A stretch of 12,811 nt of DNA, taken from positions 1 to 12,811 of the forward strand of contig CAZBQG010000120.1 in the NCBI GenBank assembly GCA_964493945.1, in the 5' to 3' direction. This stretch comes from CAZBQG01 sp964493945 (GTDB lineage: Bacteria; Pseudomonadota; Alphaproteobacteria; Rhodospirillales; UBA2165). Positions 7,231-12,811 of the stretch are shown piece after piece. The translations under genes and the position numbers were made by a program. Within the stretch, counting starts at the first letter, position 1. Every line of letters starts with the position of its first letter. Below the pieces are notes generated by a model that saw only the letters and a program-made list of their open reading frames with translations, made no database searches and had not been told where the DNA came from.

Positions 7231-7634
7231 TCACCTTGACCGGGCGCAAGGTGGTGGGCGGTACGGCGGAAGGGGAAGCCCTGGTGACCGGACAGACCAT
7301 ATCTGGCTGGGGCGGCGTTGACGGCATGACAGGATCCATCATCGAGACCCGCCACGAACTTTGCGGTCAAAGCTTCAAGGACAAGGTGCTGATCTTCCCG
7401 GGCGCCAAGGGATCATCGGGCTGGTCTGCCGTCTTTCACACCGCGCGCCTGGTCGGCAGTGCGCCCAAGGCCGTTTTGTTCAATGACATGACTACCAAAA
7501 TCGCATTGGGCCTGGTGGTCATGCGCGCTCCCGCCATGACCGATCTGGATCAGGACCCGCTGGATATCATAGAGACAGGTGATTGGGTGCGGGTGGATGC
7601 CGACAGCGGCGTGATGGAAATCACTAAACCTTAA
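7227..7634 (+). CDS. Aconitase X swivel (small) subunit, DUF126
   Basis: 135 residues. This is the swivel domain that pairs with the AcnX catalytic subunit, equivalent to the mobile C-terminal domain of aconitase. Family features are the GTAEGEALVTGQTISGWGGVD opening, a G-SIIE-RHELCG block, VLIFPGAKGSSGWSAVFH (Ser63/Ser64 in the conserved GSS loop that contacts substrate in the superfamily) and GSAPKAVLF. Length is as expected for a stand-alone swivel subunit. The ATG overlaps the TGA of the catalytic gene (ATGA at 7227-7230), so translation is probably coupled. The frameshift upstream would break that coupling if it is real. The frame is intact throughout, which favours a recent mutation or a sequence error over old decay of the pair. 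The stop TAA overlaps the stop of the convergent FMN enzyme gene by four bases. Confidence 0.9.
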   Translation: MITLTGRKVVGGTAEGEALVTGQTISGWGGVDGMTGSIIETRHELCGQSFKDKVLIFPGAKGSSGWSAVFHTARLVGSAPKAVLFNDMTTKIALGLVVMRAPAMTDLDQDPLDIIETGDWVRVDADSGVMEITKP

Positions 7635-8887
7635 CCCCTGGTGGCGAAATCCTCCGGCCGGTAGGCGCCCGGATGGCGTACGGGGACGTGTTTCAAATCC
7701 TCCACCGTCTGGCAGCCAAGCTGGCCCAGGGTGGCTCGAACATCCTCGCTGAGAAGATTGACCAGATGGCCGGGACCCCGTTCGCCCAGCGCGCCAAGGC
7801 TCCACAAGAACGCCTTACCGGCAAAGGCCGCATCGGCGCCAAGTGCCACGGCCCGGGCTGCATCCACGCCGGAGCGTACGCCGCTATCCAGAAGAAGCCT
7901 GGCCTTTTCACCGACGACGGCCTTGATGGCCGGCAAAACATCGATGGGCGTCGGCAGGGCGTCGATCTGGCGTCCACCATGATTGGTCACGAACATACCA
8001 TCCAGACCCAGCGAAACCGCACGTTCCGCATCCTCCGGGTGAAGCACGCCCTTGAGTACCAGGGGCTTCTTCCATTTGTCTCGGTAACGCGCGATCTCCT
8101 CCCAGGTGAATGCGCCGCCGCTTTCCCGCCGGATAAAGGCCGCCGCTTCGGTCAAATTCTTCGACGATCCGGCATAGCGGTGGAGGGAGACGAATCTGGG
8201 GATGCCGTTGCGGGCCAGGGACATGAGCCAGCGGGGCGAGGTCAAGGCATCGAACCTGAGGCGCATGGTCAGGGCAAAGGGGTTCATGATGCCGCTCCGC
8301 ACTTCACGCGGCCGGGTCGTACGCGACGGGGTATCATAGGTCAGAACCAGCACTTGGGCCCCCGCCTCGTCGGCCCGGCGGATCAGATCGAAACCGATCT
8401 CATGGTCGTTGCGCCCAAAGCGGTATAGCTGAAACCATAAAACGTCGGGCGCTATTTCGGCTGCCCGCTCCACATCGATTCCTGACAAGACCCCCAAAGT
8501 ATAGGGCACCCGCGCCGCCTGAGCGGCCTTTGCCAGATAGGTTTCCGCCCCGGGGAAGGCGGTGCCTGGCCCACCGACAGGCGAAATGCCGATAGGCACC
8601 GAATAGGAACGGCCGAAAATTTTGCAGTCAGAGGGTGGCGGTACCACCAGACTTCCATAGTGGGGTACCATTTCCACGTTGTCGAGCGCCTCCCAATTGC
8701 GCTTGATGCCGCCATCCGTGCCGGCCCCGCCATCCATATATTCAAAGGCGAAATTGGGCATGAGCTTTTTCGCCCTGGCCCGCAAATCATGGGAGGTGGG
8801 AAAGCGCCGCTTGAGGGCGAGTTGCTCGGGTGTGGGATTGGCAACTTTCGCCTGGGCAGGCGGGGGGGAGTTAGAAGAATCCGGCAT
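7631..8887 (-). CDS. FMN-dependent 2-hydroxyacid oxidase/dehydrogenase (glycolate/lactate/mandelate type)
   Basis: 418 residues, a TIM-barrel flavoprotein that oxidises an L-2-hydroxyacid to the 2-oxoacid. Catalytic features of the family are all visible: Y50 in FEYMDGGAG, Y155 in WFQLYRFGRN, D185 in VLTYDTPSRT, K279 in LVLKG, and H303/R306 in TNHGGRQ. The phosphate-binding segments LLLDSGVRSG and ALGADAAFAGK complete the FMN site. It aligns with mandelate dehydrogenase and glycolate oxidase. The substrate cannot be fixed from sequence, but the adjacent benzoylformate-decarboxylase-type gene suggests a mandelate-like 2-hydroxyacid. A Pro/Ala-rich tail of about 25 residues precedes the domain; there is no signal peptide or obvious membrane segment. 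AAGAGGA lies 8 bases upstream of the ATG at 8887. It is the last gene of the minus-strand operon, 28 bases after the decarboxylase-type gene. Its TAA overlaps the AcnX small-subunit stop. Confidence 0.9.
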   Translation of the reverse strand: MPDSSNSPPPAQAKVANPTPEQLALKRRFPTSHDLRARAKKLMPNFAFEYMDGGAGTDGGIKRNWEALDNVEMVPHYGSLVVPPPSDCKIFGRSYSVPIGISPVGGPGTAFPGAETYLAKAAQAARVPYTLGVLSGIDVERAAEIAPDVLWFQLYRFGRNDHEIGFDLIRRADEAGAQVLVLTYDTPSRTTRPREVRSGIMNPFALTMRLRFDALTSPRWLMSLARNGIPRFVSLHRYAGSSKNLTEAAAFIRRESGGAFTWEEIARYRDKWKKPLVLKGVLHPEDAERAVSLGLDGMFVTNHGGRQIDALPTPIDVLPAIKAVVGEKARLLLDSGVRSGVDAARAVALGADAAFAGKAFLWSLGALGERGPGHLVNLLSEDVRATLGQLGCQTVEDLKHVPVRHPGAYRPEDFATRG

Positions 8888-8915
8888 TGGTGAAATCCTC
8901 TTGGGTGGACTGGGC

Positions 8916-10541
8916 TTATATGACCAGTTCGATCAGGTGGGGGCGCTTGCTGTCAAGGGCCGTTTGCAGGGCAGGCGCCAGACCGGTATTGTTTTCGATC
9001 CGGGTTCCGTCCACCCCCATACCCTGGGCCAGGGCAACGAAATCCAGGGGCGGGCTGTTGATATCCATATGGGGATTGGGCCGGTTGGACGTCATATCGA
9101 AACGCCTGCGCCATTCATCCAGGTTATGTTTGAGCACGCCGTAATGCCCGTTGGCCATGATCAGAAAAATAATCGGTAAATCATGATGGGCTGTGGTCCA
9201 CAGCGCCTGAATGGCATACATGGCCGATCCGTCGCCGGAAATGGAGCAAACGGTCCGCTCCGGATAGGCGAGCTGCACGCCGATGGCGCCGGCAATCCCC
9301 TGGCCGATGCCGCCGCCCCGCCCGCCGAAGAAATCTCCGGGCCCAGTGAAATCAAAGACCCGGTTCAGGTCGCGCTTGGTGGAAACGGATTCATCGACGA
9401 TCACGGAATTGTCCGGCAAACTGTCTTTCAAACATTCCATGGCCAGCCCGATATGGACGCCGCCGCCGGGTAGGGCCGGCGGATTTGACGGGGCCTTTTT
9501 GGCCTTTGCCTCGCCCATGGTGGCCAAGCGCTCCGATGCCTCGCCTACCTTGCCCGCCAGCGAATCAGCCAGGGCGGAGGCCGTGGCCCCCAGATCACCG
9601 ATCAGGCCGACATCGGCTGCATGGGAATGGGCTAGACTTCCGTGGCTTTCCTCGATCTCGATAATTTTGCCACCCTCCGGAAAGACGCCACCTCCGTCGA
9701 ACCAGAGTTCCTCGAAAAAGCGCCCGCCAATAAGCAAAAACACATCCCCTTCATCGAAGATGGCGCGGGTGGCCAGGGTATCGAAGGGCAGGGAACCCCG
9801 GACGGCGGGATGGGTGCTGTCCAGCGGTTGGCGGGCGCGGGAAGGCTCGAACCAGACTTGCGCACCGGCTGCTTCCGCAAGCTTGGCAACGGCGCCATCG
9901 GCACCGGCCTGGGCGACGTTATCACCAGCGACGATGATCGGGTGATCGGCGCCGGCCAGCAGGTCGGCCGCGTTTTGAAAGGCGGTTGGATCGGCGGCAC
10001 CCTGGGAAAGCGTTCCACCTGGGCCAACGGCGGTGATGGTGGTCTCCTCTTCCATCACATCCATGGGCAATGACAGAAAGACCGGGCCACGGGGCGGGGC
10101 GGCGGCGATCTTGAAGGCGCGGCGCATGGCCAGGGACATTTCGTCGGCGCGTTCGACCTGGGCGCTCCATTTGGTAACCGAAGAAGCCATGCTCACCAGA
10201 TCATGGCTGAGGACCGGCTCACGCAGGCGCATGCGGATATCCTGCTGGCCGGCGGTAACCACCATGGGTGCGTTGGCCCGAAGTGCTCCGAAAATCAGCC
10301 CGATGGCGTTGCCTAGACCCGGGGCGGCATGAAGATTGACCACCGCTGTGTTGCCGCTTGCCTGGGCATAAAATGTGGCGGCGGCCAGGGCTACCCCTTC
10401 ATGCAAGGCCAAAACAAATGACAGATCGGGATAATCCACCATCCCGTCGACTACTGCATTCTCCGTTGTTCCCGGATTGCCGAAAATGAACTCTACATCA
10501 TGGGCGAGGAGGCTCTCCATGAAGACCTGGCGTCCGCGCAT
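8916..10541 (-). CDS. Thiamine-diphosphate enzyme, benzoylformate decarboxylase-type 2-oxoacid decarboxylase
   Basis: 541 residues with the three-domain ThDP-enzyme layout. The pyrimidine-binding domain has FGNPGTTE (19-27) and the activating Glu48 in LALHEG. The central domain follows. The pyrophosphate domain holds GDGSAMY (436-442) through N464, the Mg/ThDP motif. The order and spacing match Pseudomonas benzoylformate decarboxylase (BFD), which removes CO2 from an aryl 2-oxoacid. Of the BFD active-site residues recalled by me, His70 is kept (H71, in NLHAAPG), Ser26 is Thr25, His281 aligns with Leu279, Ala460 with Val469, and Phe464 with Asn473. The substrate, and possibly the chemistry (decarboxylase or carboligase), may therefore differ from BFD. 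The ATG at 10541 lies 3 bases after the stop of the Rieske oxygenase gene, with no strong ribosome binding site, so coupling is likely. It shares an operon with the FMN 2-hydroxyacid oxidase, whose 2-oxoacid product it could consume. Confidence 0.87.
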   Translation of the reverse strand: MRGRQVFMESLLAHDVEFIFGNPGTTENAVVDGMVDYPDLSFVLALHEGVALAAATFYAQASGNTAVVNLHAAPGLGNAIGLIFGALRANAPMVVTAGQQDIRMRLREPVLSHDLVSMASSVTKWSAQVERADEMSLAMRRAFKIAAAPPRGPVFLSLPMDVMEEETTITAVGPGGTLSQGAADPTAFQNAADLLAGADHPIIVAGDNVAQAGADGAVAKLAEAAGAQVWFEPSRARQPLDSTHPAVRGSLPFDTLATRAIFDEGDVFLLIGGRFFEELWFDGGGVFPEGGKIIEIEESHGSLAHSHAADVGLIGDLGATASALADSLAGKVGEASERLATMGEAKAKKAPSNPPALPGGGVHIGLAMECLKDSLPDNSVIVDESVSTKRDLNRVFDFTGPGDFFGGRGGGIGQGIAGAIGVQLAYPERTVCSISGDGSAMYAIQALWTTAHHDLPIIFLIMANGHYGVLKHNLDEWRRRFDMTSNRPNPHMDINSPPLDFVALAQGMGVDGTRIENNTGLAPALQTALDSKRPHLIELVI

Positions 10542-10544
10542 GGG

Positions 10545-11861
10545 CTATTCCGCTGCCAAACGTTTGGGCAGGCGCAGGGGAGCCGCCTTGAGCTGATCAC
10601 GGTAGGCTTTCTCCCATTTGACGCCTTCGGGTGCCTGGAAATGGCCGCCCCGAACACCGTTATAGGGTTTGGCGTTGCGCGCATTCTTGGGCAGGGCACC
10701 TGATTTTTTGAAAGCCCTGGCCGCCCGGATGATGCGCTTTCTGACCTGGGTAATCATGATGTCTGAAGGGGCGAGCCGTTCAAACGGATGATCGGTGACG
10801 GCGCCCATGCTTTCCTGCAGGGCCTGATCCTGCAATTGAATGCCGTCGATGCCCGTATAGCTGACGCCGGAGCGCTGCAGATCGCGGTTGATGTTGTAGT
10901 CGTTGGTCATATTGTCGACCCGCCGGTAGCGTCCCATCCATTCGGTCGTACGGGGCAGGTAGCGGTAATTTTGCGAAGCGCCGGCGAACCATTGATCTGG
11001 TGCCGAGCGGTCCTTTGAGGGCGGGCGTCTCTTTTCAATGACCACGACCATGGAATTCTCGTCATCGATGGGCACATAGGCGCGGGTGCGGATGTTGCGC
11101 TCTATATGCATGATGGGCGGCATGGTCCAGCAGGGGAACAGGAAATGCGCGATGCGCCAATAGTTCTGGCCTTCGTCACCTGGGCGGTGGCCGGCATAGG
11201 TGACGCCGTAATCCGTGTCCTTAGTGTAAAGCAAGGGCTGGCGGTGGGCGGCGATATATTGGGACATGTCGTCGCGTTCGAAATCACCTTGCTGGGCCGC
11301 GCCGAAATGGAGAAAACCAACATGGGAAGTATCTAATTCCCCCTCGGCCGCCTGCAACCAATTGCATTCCCGGTGAACCATTAAGATGTCCGCCTCTTCT
11401 TCCGGCAGCAAGCAGGCCTCTATTTCCGGGAGGGGCGGCGGTTTCTTCTTCTTGCCCATATAGACGTAAATCAATCCGTTGCGCTCCGCCGCCTTGTAGG
11501 CTTTGGCCTTTACCTTGTCCTTGAAATTCTGATGGGCCGGCACATTGGCCATATCCGTGCAATTGCCTTCCACATCGAACTTCCAGCCATGATAGGTGCA
11601 GCGGATGCCGTTCTCTTCATTGCGCCCAAAAAAGAAAGATGCGCAGCGATGGGGGCAGCGGTGATCCATCACGCCGACCCGGCCAGATGAGTCGCGAAAC
11701 GCAATGAGCTTTTCATTGAGCAGCATGAAGCGCAAGGGATCGCCGTCGGCCACAAGTTCAGAAGATTTGATGGCGGGCAGCCAATATTCTCGCATGAGCT
11801 CGCCAAGGGGCGTGCCCGGGCCGGTCTGGGTCAGAAGTTCGCTTTCTTTCGCCGTGGTCAT
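10545..11861 (-). CDS. Rieske non-haem iron oxygenase, alpha subunit (paralogue 1, complete)
   Basis: 438 residues, an aromatic-ring-hydroxylating oxygenase of the phthalate dioxygenase-like (group I) kind. The N-terminal Rieske [2Fe-2S] domain has CPH at 69-71 and CTYH at 88-91. The catalytic domain binds mononuclear iron through H180 and H185 in LDTSHVGFLH, with D177 as the electron-bridge Asp and D345 (in LQDQALQESMG) as the likely third ligand. All sites are intact, so it should be active, given a reductase partner that is not in this window. I start it at the ATG at 11861 because GGGGAGG lies 5 bases upstream. The frame is open further upstream, but only across the end of the neighbouring paralogue in a different frame. 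The gap to that paralogue is 16 bases, and the gap to the ThDP gene downstream is 3 bases. The substrate is unknown. Confidence 0.92.
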   Translation of the reverse strand: MTTAKESELLTQTGPGTPLGELMREYWLPAIKSSELVADGDPLRFMLLNEKLIAFRDSSGRVGVMDHRCPHRCASFFFGRNEENGIRCTYHGWKFDVEGNCTDMANVPAHQNFKDKVKAKAYKAAERNGLIYVYMGKKKKPPPLPEIEACLLPEEEADILMVHRECNWLQAAEGELDTSHVGFLHFGAAQQGDFERDDMSQYIAAHRQPLLYTKDTDYGVTYAGHRPGDEGQNYWRIAHFLFPCWTMPPIMHIERNIRTRAYVPIDDENSMVVVIEKRRPPSKDRSAPDQWFAGASQNYRYLPRTTEWMGRYRRVDNMTNDYNINRDLQRSGVSYTGIDGIQLQDQALQESMGAVTDHPFERLAPSDIMITQVRKRIIRAARAFKKSGALPKNARNAKPYNGVRGGHFQAPEGVKWEKAYRDQLKAAPLRLPKRLAAE

Positions 11862-11877
11862 ATTCGCCTCCCCAATC

Positions 11878-12811
11878 CTATTCCGGAACCAAGGTTTCAG
11901 CCGTAATTTTTTGGGCCGCACCAAGGGCTTCCTTATATGCCTTTTCCCATTTGATGCCATTCTTGGTCTGGAAATGGCCGCCGCGCACATCGGCGAACAG
12001 TTTCTGGTTCTTGGCATTCTTGGGAAGGGTGCTCGATTTTTCAAAGGCGCGGGAGGCGCGGATCAGACGTCGGCGTACCTGGGTGATCATCAGGTCGGAC
12101 GGCGCCAACCGCTCAAATGTGCGGTCAACTATGGGCTCCATGCTTTCCTGTAAGGCCTGGTCCTGCAACTGGATGCCGTCGATGCCCGTATAGCTGACGC
12201 CAGCCCGCTGCAGGTCGCGGTTGATGTTGTAATCATTGGTCATATTGTCCACCCGCCGGTAACGGCCGAACCAATCGGAAGTGCGGGGCAGATGGCGGTA
12301 ATTGTGCGACGCGCCCGCGAACCAGCGGGCCGGCTTCCCCGGGCCGGGCCGGGCTGGCTTCTTGAAGACCATGACGACCATGCAATGATTGTCATCCAAG
12401 GGCACATAGGCGCGGGCCCTCAGATTGCGGTCCATATGCTCGATGGGTGGCATGAGCCAGCAGGGAAAGAGGAAATGGGCGATGCGCCAATAGGTCTGAC
12501 CCTCGTCCCCGGGCCTGTGGCTGCCATAGGAGACGCCGAAATCCGTGTCCTTGGCGTAATATTCGGGCGCCCGGTTGGAAACCATATGTTTGGACATATC
12601 GCCGCTTGGGAAATCGTTCTTTTGGGCGGCGCCGAAATGGAGGAATCCCACATGGGAGGAATCCAGCTCGCCTTCCGCTGCCTGCAACCAGTTGCATTCG
12701 CGCAAGACGAAATGATATTCCGTCTCTTCTTCGGGCAGGAGCGTGGCCTCAATTGGCGGCAGGGGCGGCGGTTTTTTCTTCTTGCCCATATAGACATAGA
12801 CCAGCCCGTTC
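11878..12811 (-). CDS. Rieske non-haem iron oxygenase, alpha subunit (paralogue 2, N-terminus beyond window)
   Basis: 310 residues of the C-terminal part are visible. The reading frame stays open to the window edge (NGLVYVYMGKKKK...), so the Met at 12789 is internal and the Rieske cluster domain lies outside. Iron ligands are conserved in LDSSHVGFLHFG, and the LQDQALQESM block supplies the third-ligand Asp. By manual alignment it shares about 69% of residues (about 215 of 311) with the following paralogue and has almost the same length, so the pair arose by tandem duplication. Differences cluster in a loop after the iron-binding helix (KNDFPSGDMSKHMVSNRAPEYY here) and around the KKPARPGPGKPARW segment, positions that could alter substrate choice or subunit contact. 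It is probably the first visible gene of the minus-strand operon; its promoter is not in the window. Confidence 0.9.
   Translation of the reverse strand, partial: NGLVYVYMGKKKKPPPLPPIEATLLPEEETEYHFVLRECNWLQAAEGELDSSHVGFLHFGAAQKNDFPSGDMSKHMVSNRAPEYYAKDTDFGVSYGSHRPGDEGQTYWRIAHFLFPCWLMPPIEHMDRNLRARAYVPLDDNHCMVVMVFKKPARPGPGKPARWFAGASHNYRHLPRTSDWFGRYRRVDNMTNDYNINRDLQRAGVSYTGIDGIQLQDQALQESMEPIVDRTFERLAPSDLMITQVRRRLIRASRAFEKSSTLPKNAKNQKLFADVRGGHFQTKNGIKWEKAYKEALGAAQKITAETLVPE

Noticed and set aside
7673..8428. Long plus-strand open frame (251 codons) opposite the FMN oxidase gene
   Set aside because: No motif, poor protein-like composition, and it is fully antisense to a gene with complete catalytic motifs; such shadows are common in GC-rich DNA.
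9642..10073. Plus-strand open frame opposite the ThDP enzyme gene
   Set aside because: Antisense shadow of a well-supported gene; no recognisable domain and no convincing ribosome binding site.
11862..12044. Upstream extension of Rieske paralogue 1 to an ATG at 12044
   Set aside because: The extra 61 codons lie over the end of paralogue 2 in another frame and look non-native; the ATG at 11861 has GGGGAGG and the normal oxygenase N-terminus.

Overview
The window looks like alphaproteobacterial chromosome. The DNA is moderately GC-rich and coding-dense, starts are mostly ATG, and several genes are coupled or spaced by only a few bases. The membrane J-protein has the Tim14/Pam18-like J domain known from alphaproteobacteria. 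I see no rRNA, tRNA, CRISPR array, insertion sequence or phage gene. Twelve protein genes are supported. Two are cut by the window edges and one carries a frameshift. No gene-free stretch exceeds about 135 bases.

Layout. (1) 1-1704, minus strand: an FAD-dependent oxidoreductase of the L-2-hydroxyglutarate oxidase type, followed by a secreted protein that resembles only the C-terminal part of the TM1410/GH114 glycosidase-like barrel. (2) 1837-2856, plus strand: a single secreted DUF3179 protein, closed by a strong hairpin terminator at 2891-2930. (3) 2990-7634, plus strand: a tight run of a VWA protein, a membrane-anchored J-domain protein, a secreted protein with an HEGTH putative zinc site, and the two subunits of an aconitase X (AcnX) enzyme. 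The AcnX catalytic subunit is broken by a one-base frameshift in a G run at 6504-6507. (4) 7631-12811, minus strand, convergent with region 3 and sharing a TTAA stop overlap with it: two tandem paralogous Rieske non-haem iron oxygenases, a thiamine-diphosphate enzyme of the benzoylformate-decarboxylase type, and an FMN-dependent 2-hydroxyacid oxidase.

How the genes may work together. Region 4 reads as a catabolic operon. The Rieske enzymes would attack an aromatic or similar ring substrate. The 2-hydroxyacid oxidase and 2-oxoacid decarboxylase would oxidise a 2-hydroxyacid and then decarboxylate the 2-oxoacid, the same order of chemistry as mandelate to benzoylformate to aldehyde. Several specificity residues of the decarboxylase differ from classical benzoylformate decarboxylase, so the true substrate is open. 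The AcnX pair would dehydrate a small hydroxyacid such as cis-3-hydroxy-L-proline. The VWA, J-protein and HEGTH genes form a coupled cell-envelope module with no function I can name, and are the best candidate here for an undescribed system. All functional calls come from motifs read by eye; no database search was run.
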